Under the pieces are notes generated by a model. That model did no database searches. It saw only the letters and a list, made by a program, of their open reading frames with translations, and was not told the origin of the DNA. Shown here piece after piece: positions 35,773-45,216 of a DNA stretch of 64,000 nucleotides. The position numbers and the translations under genes are program-made. This DNA is from Acidobacteriota bacterium. Its GTDB lineage: Bacteria > Acidobacteriota > Blastocatellia > RBC074. The stretch's first letter is position 1; the number at the start of each line of letters is the position of its first letter. The DNA lies in contig JAHBSF010000018.1 in the NCBI GenBank assembly GCA_019639255.1, forward strand, positions 17,358-81,357. The letters are read 5' to 3'.

Positions 35773-36657
35773 ATGAAAAGGCGTCAAGAACTAATTTGGA
35801 TCTGCATAGCGATGCTTGCCGCATATGCGATACCAGCCGCTTTGTTTCGATCCGTCGGCGCAAGCCTTGCCCCCGAAAAGTTTTCAACCCGTATCTCCCC
35901 GGCTCAAGAGCCTGTTTTAGTTCCCGCTCCTTCACGCATTCCCACCTTTGGCTATGAAGTGGTAAACGTATATCCGCACGACCGCCAGGCCTTTACACAG
36001 GGGCTTGTCTACCACGATGGATTTCTTTATGAGAGCACCGGACTGAACGGACGGTCTTCGCTTAGAAAAGTGGAACTTGAAACGGGCGAAGTATTGAAGA
36101 TCGTCAACCTCGACAACATATATTTCGGCGAGGGCCTCGCGCTAATGGATGGGAAGGCCTTTCAGCTTACCTGGCTGTCGCAGATCGGATTTGTTTACGA
36201 CCGGGATACGTTCGAACGTCAGGGTACATTTTCCTATACGGGAGAAGGGTGGGGATTAACTCACGACGGACGCTCGCTGATTATGAGCGACGGCAGCGAA
36301 ACGATTCGCTTTCTCGATCCATCTACGTTCCAGGTCAGGCGAACACTCAGAGTGCTTGTGGGGAATGCGCCGGTCCAAAGGCTGAACGAACTCGAATATA
36401 TCGATGGAGAAATTTGGGCCAATATCTGGCTTACGGACCGGATTGTCCGTATTTCTCCCGAATCGGGGCGCGTAATCGCCTGGGTAGATCTGGCGGGACT
36501 TCTGCCGCTTGCTGACCGCAGTCCCCCAGTAGACGTTCTTAACGGGATTGCCTGGGACGCCGAGGGCAGACGCCTGTTTGTAACCGGCAAGTTATGGCCC
36601 AAGCTCTTCGAAATTCTGCTTAAGCCAAATCGAGAGCCGATAATAAAAAGGAACTGA
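35773..36657 (+). CDS. Glutaminyl-peptide cyclotransferase (plant-type QC)
   Basis: 294 residues. An N-terminal signal or anchor (IAMLAAYAIPAALF) is followed by a five-bladed beta-propeller of the plant/bacterial glutaminyl cyclase family, which converts N-terminal Gln to pyroglutamate. Recognisable blocks are YPHDRQAFTQGLVY, YESTGLNGRSSLR, YFGEGLAL, GEGWGLTHDGRSLIMSDGS, LNELEYIDGEIWANIW and LNGIAWD. The Glu in FGEGL and others of the central ring are kept. It would act on exported proteins. Followed by a palindrome, then the sigma factor gene. Confidence 0.9.
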   Translation: MKRRQELIWICIAMLAAYAIPAALFRSVGASLAPEKFSTRISPAQEPVLVPAPSRIPTFGYEVVNVYPHDRQAFTQGLVYHDGFLYESTGLNGRSSLRKVELETGEVLKIVNLDNIYFGEGLALMDGKAFQLTWLSQIGFVYDRDTFERQGTFSYTGEGWGLTHDGRSLIMSDGSETIRFLDPSTFQVRRTLRVLVGNAPVQRLNELEYIDGEIWANIWLTDRIVRISPESGRVIAWVDLAGLLPLADRSPPVDVLNGIAWDAEGRRLFVTGKLWPKLFEILLKPNREPIIKRN

Positions 36658-36672
36658 ACAAAGGGCGCAAGT

Positions 36673-36747
36673 AACGCGGAACAAATGGAATAAACGGAAT
36701 GAGTTCCAGTAGGGGAGTCATTCCGTTTATTCCATTTGTTCCGCGTT
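36673..36747. repeat. Dispersed palindrome, copy 12 (perfect 30-bp arms)
   Basis: Arms begin AACGCGGAACAAATGGAATA and mirror exactly over 30 bases (36673-36702 with 36718-36747). It is a divergent variant of the family with intact pairing. Sixteen bases after a plus-strand stop codon. Confidence 0.9.
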
Positions 36748-36838
36748 TTTCCGTGTTCCGCTAATTATTTTCGGGAACTTTCACGGAGCTTTTTCCGAAA
36801 TGTGAGCAGCGGCAGAATGATCGCAATCGTGAAGACTT

Positions 36839-37462
36839 ATGACCGGTGAACCTACTAGATCCGACGAGGAACTGTTGCGACACATGCTCGATGGAGATGA
36901 AGAAGCTTTTGCGGCTCTTTATCGGCGTCGGCGGACTTCGGTGTACAGGTTTGCGCTGCAGATGTGCGGATCCGACGCTACGGCGGAGGACGTGACGCAG
37001 GATGTATTTCTCGCGCTTATATCGTCCGCTGCGTCATTTGATTCCGAAAAGGGGAAACTATCATCGTTCCTTTTCGGCATTGCCCGCAATCATCTGTTGC
37101 GGCGGGTTGAACGTGATCGTCGATTTACACAGCTTGATGACGGGGACGGCGAGTCCGAGTCTTCGTTTCTGGATGCCGGCGATGAGTTTAATCCGCTTGC
37201 GAACCTTGCCAGGGGAGAGATTGTAGATTCAATGCGCCGGGCCGTGCTCGCATTGCCGCCTCACTACCGCGAAGCGGTCGTTTTATGCGATCTGCACGAT
37301 ATGAGCTATGTGGATGCCGCCGGTGTAATTGGTTGCGCTGTTGGTACGATACGCTCAAGATTGCACAGGGCTCGTGCGATGCTTTTGGACAAATTGCGTA
37401 CACATGAAGGTTTGGAGCTGCCGCGTTCAGTTGCAAGCGGAGCAATAAAGGGGCGGTTATGA
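36839..37462 (+). CDS. ECF-type RNA polymerase sigma factor
   Basis: 207 residues with sigma-70 region 2 (about 20-95: EEAFAALYRRRRTSVYRFAL, AEDVTQDVFLAL, LFGIARN) and region 4 (about 130-195: LPPHYREAVVLCDLHDMSY and GCAVGTIRSRLHRARAML). Regions 1.1 and 3 are absent, as expected for ECF factors. Its stop overlaps the start of the zinc anti-sigma-like gene by ATGA, the standard arrangement for a sigma/anti-sigma pair. The inducing signal is unknown. Confidence 0.93.
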   Translation: MTGEPTRSDEELLRHMLDGDEEAFAALYRRRRTSVYRFALQMCGSDATAEDVTQDVFLALISSAASFDSEKGKLSSFLFGIARNHLLRRVERDRRFTQLDDGDGESESSFLDAGDEFNPLANLARGEIVDSMRRAVLALPPHYREAVVLCDLHDMSYVDAAGVIGCAVGTIRSRLHRARAMLLDKLRTHEGLELPRSVASGAIKGRL

Positions 37463-38268
37463 ATTGCCGGGAATTTTCAGGGATAGTGACGGATCTGGCG
37501 GGTTGTAGCTTGATGGACGCCTCGATGCGCTCTTCGGGATTTCATCACGCGAAAGATTGCAGCAGGTGCGCCTCACGGCTCGATGCCGAACGCGCTTTGG
37601 TAGAGGGTTTGAGAGTGCTGGCGGCGGCAGATTCAGAAAGGATGCCGGAGTTTTCGGAATTTTCAGAACAGGCGCTCCGTGCTGAGTTCCGGCGCAGGCA
37701 GGCTGCTGCAGCAAGCCGTTCCCAAAGTATAACGGTAGGAAGCGGGGCGGCGCGCAGAATACTGCCGTATGCGGCGGCGGTTGCGCTCCTGTTGGGCGGG
37801 CTGCTTGCCGCAGTATTTACCGACTTCCGGAGTGACGTTAAACCCGAAGCGGAGAGGATGGCGGGAACTGAGGCGCAGGTAAAGGCGCCGGCTGTGGAGG
37901 CAGGCCGGGATACGTCGGGAACTGATTCTAACGCCGAAGTTTCCCAAATTGCGGGAGGGCGGATGAAACAGACGCCTCGGAATCGCATTGCTGCGGATAC
38001 GGACGATGAAAGTTTTGTGACGGTAAGTATCGGAGAGTTCTCTCGGTTGATTGATGAAGAGGAGGTGGCTACCGACTATTTGCCGCTGATTGTCGGAACA
38101 GAGGTTCCGCCGGTTGAAAACGGCCGGGTTATTCGCGTTCAAATGCCGCGATCGGCGCTCGCTTCATTCGGGCTGCCTTTTGATCTGGAACGTGCCAACG
38201 AATCCGTGAAGGCGGATGTGCTGATGGGCGATGACGGACTCGCAAGAGCGGTGCGATTTGTCCGCTGA
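37459..38268 (+). CDS. Putative zinc anti-sigma factor, single membrane pass
   Basis: 269 residues. An N-terminal ZAS-like HxxxCxxC (HAKDCSRC, about 30-37) is followed by a cytoplasmic helical part, one membrane helix (ILPYAAAVALLLGGLLAAVF, about 95-115), and a periplasmic domain of about 150 residues. It would hold the ECF factor of the preceding gene inactive until a signal arrives. Coupled by ATGA to the sigma gene. The C-terminal domain (SIGEFSRLIDEE, VIRVQMPRSALASFGLPFD) recalls a domain that recurs in Acidobacteria anti-sigma-like proteins; its ligand is unknown. Confidence 0.82.
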   Translation: MNCREFSGIVTDLAGCSLMDASMRSSGFHHAKDCSRCASRLDAERALVEGLRVLAAADSERMPEFSEFSEQALRAEFRRRQAAAASRSQSITVGSGAARRILPYAAAVALLLGGLLAAVFTDFRSDVKPEAERMAGTEAQVKAPAVEAGRDTSGTDSNAEVSQIAGGRMKQTPRNRIAADTDDESFVTVSIGEFSRLIDEEEVATDYLPLIVGTEVPPVENGRVIRVQMPRSALASFGLPFDLERANESVKADVLMGDDGLARAVRFVR

Positions 38269-38295
38269 AAATACAGTTGGTTGGGACGGAAAAGT

Positions 38296-38366
38296 GAGAT
38301 GACGGAACAAACGAAATGAAACGAAAATTACAGAGCATTCGAATAATTTCGTGTGTTCCGTTATTA
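38296..38366. repeat. Dispersed palindrome, copy 13 (eroded right arm)
   Basis: Left arm GAGATGACGGAACAAACG; the right arm is reduced to TTTCGTGTGTTCCGTTATT. It lies between the anti-sigma gene and the TonB_C gene. Confidence 0.75.
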
Positions 38367-38399
38367 AATGAAGAATGATTTCGGAAAGTGAGGAATTGG

Positions 38400-39803
38400 A
38401 TGAAAAAGAGCGTTTACAAATTCTGTATGAGTGCAGGTTGTGCGGCTGCGATGCTCATAAACACAATCGCGGTTGCAGCACAGAGTCAGGGGGCGGCAGG
38501 CTCCGGACAAAGGACGGAAACGCCGAGAGTTTCCGTTGTCACCACGGATGGCGGCTCGGGTAATCGAGCTGTGTTCATCAGTCAGGATGGTGCACCAACG
38601 GAACTGCCGGTGGGCTCCGGCTTTACATTTGTTCAGGATGGCGCGGCGGGTGGAACGATTGCATTTGCAGCAAGCGAGATGAGCTTTGACGCGAAAGTAG
38701 TCAAGGGGGCTCCTTACAGCGCCGAAGCCGTTACCGAAGTAGTTCAGACGCTGCCGGACGGCAACCGCATCGTTCGGCGATCTACTACGCAGTTGTACCG
38801 GGACAGCGAAGGTCGCACGCGCCGGGAGCAGGCGGTCAACGCAGTGGTACCCTGGGTGTCTGCGCAGCAGGGTGCAGCCAGAGTGTATATCAATGATCCG
38901 GTATCGAACCTGAATTACATTCTTGACCCGCAATCGCAAACGGCGCGCAAGCTGAACCTCTTTATCAGATCGGTGGCCCCAGCCAGTATTAGTTCGGTCG
39001 CGCCGGTCCGGGTTGCAGACGGGGCGGACAACGTTCTTGGAGTCTCCGGCGGATCATTGCAGCTTGGCGCGACAAATCGTACACATCCGCAATACCCGGC
39101 AGTAGCGAAGGCGGCTGGAGCGGAGGGCCCCGTACAGGTGAAGGTTACCGTAAACGAAAATGGCGAGGTAGCGTCGGCCGAAGCAGTCAGCGGGCATCCT
39201 TTGCTTCGGGAGGCTGCGGTTGAAGCGGCGCGGCAATGGCGTTTCAAGCCAACCGCAATTGATGGGAAATCCGTCAAGACGCAAGGCACCTTGACATTTA
39301 ATTTCACTCTGTCGAAGAACGTAGAGACTGAAGCCCGTCAACTTGTCGAGGCTGATCAGCCCCCACGTATAGCACGCACATTATCGTTTGAAGCCGGAAA
39401 CTCCGGTGTTGTGGCTGCTGCTCCCCTGGTTGTGGAATCGGAGAATATCCGGGTGCGCGCCGAGTCACGTCGCGAAGAACTCGGCAAACAGTTCTTCGAG
39501 GGCATTGAAGCTGAAGGCACGCGAATGGTTACTACGATTCCGGCAGGCGCTGTCGGCAACGAACGTCCGATCGAAATCGTCAACGAGCGCTGGTATTCCC
39601 CTGAATTGCAGACCGTTGTGATGTCGCGGCATTACGACCCGCGTTCGGGCGAAACCGTTTACAGGTTGAGCAATATCGTTCGGGCCGAACCCGCATTGCA
39701 TCTGTTTCAGGTGCCTGGAGATTACACGATTACCGACGAGTCAAATGTTATGGAACTCAGACGTAAAGTCGAAGCACAGCACCGCCGCAACAATCAGCAA
39801 TAA
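38400..39803 (+). CDS. Secreted TonB C-terminal domain protein
   Basis: 467 residues. A signal peptide (about 1-28) and a beta-rich N-terminal part are followed by a TonB C-terminal domain in the middle (about 215-305: HPQYPAVAKAAGAEGPVQVK, ASAEAVSGHPLLREAAVEAA, WRFKPT). A C-terminal region (IETEGTR-like EGIEAEGTRMVTTIPAGAVG, RWYSPELQTVVMSRHYDPRSG) is common to Acidobacteria proteins of unknown function. It probably resides in the periplasm or envelope and may be a target of the adjacent sigma/anti-sigma module. The ATG at 38400 is chosen because GAGG lies six bases before it; an in-frame GTG at 38388 is less likely. Confidence 0.82.
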   Translation: MKKSVYKFCMSAGCAAAMLINTIAVAAQSQGAAGSGQRTETPRVSVVTTDGGSGNRAVFISQDGAPTELPVGSGFTFVQDGAAGGTIAFAASEMSFDAKVVKGAPYSAEAVTEVVQTLPDGNRIVRRSTTQLYRDSEGRTRREQAVNAVVPWVSAQQGAARVYINDPVSNLNYILDPQSQTARKLNLFIRSVAPASISSVAPVRVADGADNVLGVSGGSLQLGATNRTHPQYPAVAKAAGAEGPVQVKVTVNENGEVASAEAVSGHPLLREAAVEAARQWRFKPTAIDGKSVKTQGTLTFNFTLSKNVETEARQLVEADQPPRIARTLSFEAGNSGVVAAAPLVVESENIRVRAESRREELGKQFFEGIEAEGTRMVTTIPAGAVGNERPIEIVNERWYSPELQTVVMSRHYDPRSGETVYRLSNIVRAEPALHLFQVPGDYTITDESNVMELRRKVEAQHRRNNQQ

Positions 39804-39805
39804 AG

Positions 39806-39896
39806 GAGAGATGACGGAACAAACGAAATGAAACGAAAATTACGGAAAAGTCGAAAGCTTGCGTAGTTTCCGTTTCATTTCGGTTGTTCCGCGGTT
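39806..39896. repeat. Dispersed palindrome, copy 14 (convergent junction)
   Basis: Arms GAGAGATGACGGAACAAACG and CATTTCGGTTGTTCCGCGG, the right one with several changes. It starts three bases after the stop of the TonB_C gene. Confidence 0.85.
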
Positions 39897-39910
39897 GTAC
39901 TTTCTCGGGT

Positions 39911-41317
39911 TCAGATCTTGATGTTGTAAACCTTGATTTTGCTGTTAAGAGTTGTGTTGTTCATGCCCAGCAGTTTAGCCGCACGGCTTTGATGGCCGCC
40001 CGTAAATTCAAGCGCTTTCCGAATCAACTCGATTTCAAACCGCGATACCTCGTCATAGAACGATATGCCGCGGGAAATATCCACATCGGCCGCGGTTTGA
40101 TCAGGTCCGGATCGCGCAGCCGATTTCAGTTCGGGGTTGACGATTTCCTCGCGCAGGCATTCGAGCGTTATGTCGTCGGTTCGCGCCACAATCACTGCCC
40201 TCTCTATCGCAGATTCCAGTTCACGTACATTGCCCGGCCAGTGATAGTTTTCAAGCGCAGAGAGGACTTCCGGAGCGAACTGCACTGATATGTTTCTTCC
40301 GTTTTCCGCGTTGTATTTCTTGACGAAATGCTGAGCGAGCGGACGGATGTCTTCGCGGCGGTTGCGCAGCGGCGGCAGGTGGATGTTGATTACGTTGAGA
40401 CGGTAAAAAAGGTCTTCGCGGAAATCCCCGGATTTTACAGCACGCTGAAGATCGGTATTGGTCGCGGCTATGATTCTTACATCGACGCGCCGCGGTTGCG
40501 TATCGCCTAACGGGGTGAATTCGCGTTCCTGAATCACGCGCAGCAGTCGCGCCTGGGTTTCGGGCGGGATGGTGCTGATTTCATCGAGGAATATTGATCC
40601 GCCGTCCGCTACCTCAAACAACCCTTTTTTGGCTGCTACCGCGCCGGTAAAAGCTCCCTTTGTATGCCCGAACAACTCAGATTCGAGCAATTCGGATGGA
40701 ATATTGCTGCAATTGACCGCAACGAACTGCCCGGATTCCGCGCGCGGACTCGAGAAATGGATCGTTCTCGCAACCACTTCTTTACCGGTTCCTGATTCTC
40801 CAGTAATAAGCACAGTCGTTCGGGCGGGGGCAACCTGTTCTATAAGGTCGTAGACTTCGCGCATAGGGACCGAATTGCCCACGATGCGCTCCCTGTCGCC
40901 CGATATGCGAAGGGTCCGCCTCAACAATCGCCGCTCTTCATCCCCGCGCCGCCGCGCAATGCCGACGGAAACGATCTTGAGGATCTGCTCGTTTTCGAAG
41001 GGCTTGCGTATGCAGTTAAACGCTCCCAACTGCCACGCGGCAATCGCAGTATCGAAGGTCGCATAAGCGGTGATCATCAGCACGACGGCCTCGCGGTCGA
41101 TTTTCAGGAGTTCTTCAAGCGTCCTCAGCCCGCCGATACCCGGCATCGACACGTCCAGCAGGACTACGTCATAGGTGCGCTCGCTGAATCGCATCAGCCC
41201 TTCTTCTCCGGTTTTGGCCAGATCGACCCGATAGCCTTCCTGCGAAAGAATGCTTTCGAGTACTTCGCGCATAATTTCTTCATCGTCTACAACCAGAATG
41301 TTGCCCTTCTTTGCCAT
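39911..41317 (-). CDS. NtrC-family sigma-54-dependent response regulator
   Basis: About 468 residues. The receiver has the phospho-acceptor Asp in VVLLDVSMPGIGG. The AAA+ sigma-54 interaction domain has Walker A GESGTGKE, the GAFTGA loop that contacts sigma-54, Walker B GGSIFLDEI and the R-finger region. A C-terminal Fis-type helix-turn-helix follows (GGHQSRAAKLLGMNNTTLNSKI). All key residues are intact, so it should activate sigma-54 promoters. The ATG at 41317 is chosen as the receiver's first strand (ILVVDDEE) follows. No histidine kinase is adjacent; it is an orphan regulator divergent from the VWA protein. Confidence 0.93.
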   Translation of the reverse strand: MAKKGNILVVDDEEIMREVLESILSQEGYRVDLAKTGEEGLMRFSERTYDVVLLDVSMPGIGGLRTLEELLKIDREAVVLMITAYATFDTAIAAWQLGAFNCIRKPFENEQILKIVSVGIARRRGDEERRLLRRTLRISGDRERIVGNSVPMREVYDLIEQVAPARTTVLITGESGTGKEVVARTIHFSSPRAESGQFVAVNCSNIPSELLESELFGHTKGAFTGAVAAKKGLFEVADGGSIFLDEISTIPPETQARLLRVIQEREFTPLGDTQPRRVDVRIIAATNTDLQRAVKSGDFREDLFYRLNVINIHLPPLRNRREDIRPLAQHFVKKYNAENGRNISVQFAPEVLSALENYHWPGNVRELESAIERAVIVARTDDITLECLREEIVNPELKSAARSGPDQTAADVDISRGISFYDEVSRFEIELIRKALEFTGGHQSRAAKLLGMNNTTLNSKIKVYNIKI

Positions 41318-41460
41318 GCCGATTAGCTTCGCGCAGGCGCAAATAGAAAGCAAGTTCAAGCCGCTGGCTTTACAACGGCACTTCGATTATGGAATGCAGG
41401 GATGTATAATGACTGAGCCCCGGTGGACATCTCAAAAGGATATGAGGAGGTGGTGGCGAT

Positions 41461-42549
41461 ATGCTGCGTTACAACACTCGACGTAAGGTTTCGCTGTTGG
41501 CGGTGTGGTTTCTGCTCGCCGGTACGGTTGCATGGCCGGGGCGCGCTCAGGATCCGCCGCAGCCGCCGTCGCGACCCTCGCAGTCGCGCCCGCCCGCCGG
41601 CGGCAAGCAGAAGGCTCCTCCCGTGAGACAGGGCGCGCAGGTGGAGCCCGAGCAACAGGACCCGGCTGCCGCCGGAGTCATTAAACTGGACACGGAACTC
41701 GTAGTTCTGGACGTTACGGTCGTAGATCAGCTCAACAATCCTGTTTATTCGCTGACCAAGGATGACTTTGTCGTTTTCGAGGACAAGGTAAAGCAGGAGG
41801 TTGAAGCCGTCAGCCGCGAAGAGGTCCCGATTAGTTTCGGCATCGTCATCGACACTTCCGGCAGCATGCGCTCCAAACTTCAGACCGTCACGGACGCGGC
41901 CGCTCTTTTGATCAAGGAGATGAAAGAGGGCGACGAGGGTTTTGTCGCGCAGTTCAAGATCGAGCCCGAACTCGTACAGGATTTCACTTCCGATCAACGC
42001 GAACTCGAAGAAGCACTCGGCGAACTGTATACAAGCGGCGGGACATCTCTACTGGATGCAATCATCGCCACCGCCGATTATGCGCATGAAAAGGGAAAGC
42101 AGCGCCGCAAGGCGCTGATAGTGATATCTGACGGACTTGAAAAAAACAGTTCGGTCAAGGAAAAAGAAGTAATGGAGGCGATGAAGGAAGATGAAGTGCA
42201 GGTCTACATCGTGGGCTTCATCAACGAAGACGAACCCGCCGGACTGTTCAGCAAATCGCCCGCAAAACGCGCAAAAGAACTTCTTACCCGAATAGCCGAA
42301 GACTCGGGCGGTCGCGCATTTTTTCCGAAAGAAGTAAACGAGATGCCTGCAGTCGCGGCGCAAATCTCCAAAGATCTGCGCACTCAGTACGTGCTGAGCT
42401 ATTATCCGTCGAATCAGATGCGTGACGGCCGGTTTCGTACCGTGCGCGTAAATGTCAATCCGAAGGATAACCGCAAACTCATCGCACGGACCCGCCAGGG
42501 GTATTACGCGCGCAGCGAGCGTGAATCTCCGGAACGCAGGAACCCGTAA
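41461..42549 (+). CDS. Secreted VWA-domain protein
   Basis: 362 residues. A signal peptide (about 1-30) and a Pro/Gln-rich linker are followed by a beta domain ([21 protein letters not shown]) and a von Willebrand A domain (about 120-300). The MIDAS metal site is DTSGS, with the distal Thr in SGGTSLLDA and Asp in VISDGLEK. The C-terminal [21 protein letters not shown] belongs to the Acidobacteria VWA-protein type. It probably binds other proteins on the outside of the cell membrane; no ligand is predictable. Upstream AGGAGGTGG is a strong Shine-Dalgarno. Confidence 0.9.
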   Translation: MLRYNTRRKVSLLAVWFLLAGTVAWPGRAQDPPQPPSRPSQSRPPAGGKQKAPPVRQGAQVEPEQQDPAAAGVIKLDTELVVLDVTVVDQLNNPVYSLTKDDFVVFEDKVKQEVEAVSREEVPISFGIVIDTSGSMRSKLQTVTDAAALLIKEMKEGDEGFVAQFKIEPELVQDFTSDQRELEEALGELYTSGGTSLLDAIIATADYAHEKGKQRRKALIVISDGLEKNSSVKEKEVMEAMKEDEVQVYIVGFINEDEPAGLFSKSPAKRAKELLTRIAEDSGGRAFFPKEVNEMPAVAAQISKDLRTQYVLSYYPSNQMRDGRFRTVRVNVNPKDNRKLIARTRQGYYARSERESPERRNP

Positions 42550-42603
42550 CACCCGAAGCGCCTGAATTGGGGAGAACCCGAAAGTGCGCCGGACTGCGAG
42601 CCT

Positions 42604-43572
42604 ATGATCGATACGCTGGTGCTGGACCGCGATACGCGAACCTTCACAAAGGTGCGCGCCGTCGGCGACCTCAAAACCCTTTGCACAGCAGCATCAAACA
42701 TCATATGGGTAGACGTAAGCGACCCTACCAGCCAGGATTTCGATGATCTGGCCCGCGAGTTCAATCTTCATCCACTTGCAATAGAAGACTGCAAGCACAG
42801 GCATCAACGGCCGAAGGTCGAGGAATACCCAGGTTACTATTTTATAGTCCTGTATGAATCGGAGCTTGGCGCCGACAACCGCCTGGAACTGCGCGAACTG
42901 AATATCTTTCTGAGTTCAAATTACCTGATTACGGTCCACTCGGAGCCGATCCGCGCAATTGCAGTCGCCGATCGGTTGTGGCGCGAATGGACGGACTTGG
43001 CTGATCGCGGCACGGGATTGCTTGCTTACCTGCTCATTGATGCCGTCGTGGATGATTACATGCCGATGCTCGACTCGATCTCGGACCACCTGGATGAACT
43101 CGAGGACCAGATTTTCGAGGATCTGCGACACGAAACGGTGCAGGAAATTTTCCTGGTAAAGAAGCAACTCCTGTTTCTGCGACGCGCCGTGACTCCGTTG
43201 CGCGATGTTTTCAATACGCTGCTGCGCCGAGAGCAGCAGATCTTTTCGCGCGAAACGACCATATATTTCCAGGATGTTTTCGATCACCTGATCCGCGTGG
43301 CCGATACGATAGACACGCTTCGCGACCTGCTCGGATCGACGATGGACGCTTATCTGTCGATATCGGGAAACAGGATGAATCAGGTTATGAAGAGGTTGAC
43401 CGCAATCTCTACACTGTTGATGTCGGTGACGCTCATCGCCGGCATTTACGGCATGAACTTCGCATACATGCCCGAACTTTCGACGCGCTACGGCTACGTG
43501 GGCGCACTCGGCGCAATGCTGGTGGTTGCATTGACGCTTTACCTGTATTTCCGCCGCATTAAGTGGTTTTGA
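42604..43572 (+). CDS. corA: CorA-like magnesium/cobalt transporter
   Basis: 322 residues. An N-terminal cytoplasmic alpha/beta domain is followed by a long helix region and two C-terminal membrane helices. The selectivity motif is [10 protein letters not shown] after helix 1, and a basic RRIKWF tail ends the protein. It would form a pentameric divalent metal channel. The GMN motif is intact. It follows the VWA gene by 54 bases on the same strand; no M-box riboswitch is visible in this short gap. Confidence 0.93.
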   Translation: MIDTLVLDRDTRTFTKVRAVGDLKTLCTAASNIIWVDVSDPTSQDFDDLAREFNLHPLAIEDCKHRHQRPKVEEYPGYYFIVLYESELGADNRLELRELNIFLSSNYLITVHSEPIRAIAVADRLWREWTDLADRGTGLLAYLLIDAVVDDYMPMLDSISDHLDELEDQIFEDLRHETVQEIFLVKKQLLFLRRAVTPLRDVFNTLLRREQQIFSRETTIYFQDVFDHLIRVADTIDTLRDLLGSTMDAYLSISGNRMNQVMKRLTAISTLLMSVTLIAGIYGMNFAYMPELSTRYGYVGALGAMLVVALTLYLYFRRIKWF

Positions 43573-43611
43573 CCAAAGCATCCCGTTGGCCGGCCACACG
43601 GGCAGACAGAA

Positions 43612-43929
43612 ATGGATCGATCATCAAAAAAAAAGGGCAAGCGTCGCAGCGTGCGGAGAATGATTCGCGGCGGTTTACACCGTCTGGCTACCCACAGGCG
43701 CGGCAACGGCGCAGCGCTCGTGGATGGTACACCCACCGATGAAAATAAACCTGAGTCAGTCGAGGGCCCGCTAAGTCCCCAGGCTGCGCAGTTGCCTTCG
43801 AACCTGAAGGATGGGGGCGAGTTCCAGCCTTCGTTGCGCGTGGGGCCGATTATGTCGACGATTCTCCTGCTCGGTCTTGCCTGGCTGTTGATCGTAGCGT
43901 GGTGGGTTTCGGCTATGCCGGAAAAATGA
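43612..43929 (+). CDS. Small membrane-anchored hypothetical protein
   Basis: 105 residues. The N-terminus is very basic (MDRSSKKKGKRRSVRRMIRG), the centre is polar and disordered-looking, and one membrane helix lies near the C-terminus (IMSTILLLGLAWLLIVAWWV), giving a tail-anchored topology. Not recognised. It lies 39 bases downstream of corA on the same strand and may be cotranscribed; a role near the membrane is the only inference. Confidence 0.55.
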   Translation: MDRSSKKKGKRRSVRRMIRGGLHRLATHRRGNGAALVDGTPTDENKPESVEGPLSPQAAQLPSNLKDGGEFQPSLRVGPIMSTILLLGLAWLLIVAWWVSAMPEK

Positions 43930-43935
43930 AGAAAC

Positions 43936-44035
43936 AAAGAGAAATGACGGAACAAACGAAATGAAACGAAAATCACGGAAAAGGTTGGATATGTCCGTAG
44001 TTTCCGTCTTATTTCGTTTGTTCCGTCATCTCTCT
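43936..44035. repeat. Dispersed palindrome, copy 15 (convergent junction)
   Basis: Arms AAAGAGAAATGACGGAACAA and TTGTTCCGTCATCTCTCTT. The variant GACGG of the left arm is matched by CCGTC in the right arm. Confidence 0.92.
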
Positions 44036-44064
44036 TCGATCACCGTGGCTTGGGTTTTCCCGGT

Positions 44065-45216
44065 TCAGCCGGATGTGATCAACTGCCGAGCTATGACAAG
44101 GCGCTGCACCTCGCTTGTACCTTCGCCGATGGTGCAGAGCTTTGAATCGCGCCAGTATTTTTCGGGTGGATAATCTTTCAGATAACCATAACCGCCGTGT
44201 ATCTGAATCGCCTCTTCGCATACACGAACCGCTATTTCGGATGCATACAGTTTGGCCATTGCCGATTCTTTAGTGGTTTGTCGCTTGTTGTCTTTAAGGA
44301 ATGCGGCCCTGATGACGAGCAATCGTGCTGCGTCGATCTGCGTAGCCATATCGGCAAGTTTGAACTGTATGGCCTCGAACTCGAAAATCGGGTGTCCGAA
44401 CTGTTTGCGTTCCAGCGAGTATTTCAACGCGGATTCATACGCTCCCTGCGCTATTCCAACCGAAAGCGCGGCGATGGAAATGCGTCCGCCGTCGAGTACC
44501 TGCATTGCGTTGACAAATCCTCGTCCGCGTTCGCCGAGAAGGTTCTCTGAAGGAATCGCGCAATCCTCGAAATGAATCGAAGCGGTTTCCGACGCGCGCA
44601 CGCCGAGTTTGTTTTCCTTTCGTCCGGCATTGAATCCCTGTGTTCCTCGTTCGACGATAAAGGCGCTGATGCCGCGCGATCGCATTTCTTTGTCGGTATA
44701 AGCGAGCACTACTGCAACATCGCCCGATATGCCGTGTGTGATGAAGTTCTTCGATCCGTTCAGAATCCACTTGTCGCCGCGGCGTACGGCGGTTGTTCTC
44801 ATCGCTGATGCGTCGGACCCGGAATCGGGTTCCGTGAGCGCCCAGGCGCCCAGGCGTTCACCTCGCGCCAGAGGAGTCACAAAATCGCGGCGCTGAGTTT
44901 CGCTGCCGTATTGGTAAATGTGGTTGGTGCACAGAGAATTGTGCGCGGCAACAGACAGGCCGATTGCGCCGCAGACTCGCGAAAGTTCTTCGATGATGAT
45001 TGCGTATTCGATGTAACCGAGTCCGGCGCCGCCGTACTGTTCCGGGAATATCACTCCGGTAATACCGAGTTCGCCCATTTTGGGAAACAGGTCTCGGGGA
45101 AAGTGTTGGGTTTCATCCCACTGCGGCGCGTGCGGGCGAATTTCAGCTTCCGCAAATTCGCGCACGGTGCGGCGAATGGCTTCCTGTTCTTCTGTAAAAT
45201 CGAAATTCATCGACAT
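44065..45216 (-). CDS. Acyl-CoA dehydrogenase
   Basis: 383 residues of the short-/medium-chain acyl-CoA dehydrogenase family, oxidising acyl-CoA to enoyl-CoA with FAD. Family signatures are [10 protein letters not shown] (FAD/substrate), [39 protein letters not shown], and GEGTSEVQR, whose Glu is the catalytic base of the short-chain type. It overlaps the upstream GDPD stop by one base (TAATG), so the two are translationally coupled although biochemically unrelated. Acyl-chain preference cannot be told from sequence. Confidence 0.93.
   Translation of the reverse strand: MSMNFDFTEEQEAIRRTVREFAEAEIRPHAPQWDETQHFPRDLFPKMGELGITGVIFPEQYGGAGLGYIEYAIIIEELSRVCGAIGLSVAAHNSLCTNHIYQYGSETQRRDFVTPLARGERLGAWALTEPDSGSDASAMRTTAVRRGDKWILNGSKNFITHGISGDVAVVLAYTDKEMRSRGISAFIVERGTQGFNAGRKENKLGVRASETASIHFEDCAIPSENLLGERGRGFVNAMQVLDGGRISIAALSVGIAQGAYESALKYSLERKQFGHPIFEFEAIQFKLADMATQIDAARLLVIRAAFLKDNKRQTTKESAMAKLYASEIAVRVCEEAIQIHGGYGYLKDYPPEKYWRDSKLCTIGEGTSEVQRLVIARQLITSG

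Noticed and set aside
42550..42603. M-box magnesium riboswitch before corA
   Set aside because: Only 54 bases separate the genes, too short for this RNA, and no matching motif is present.
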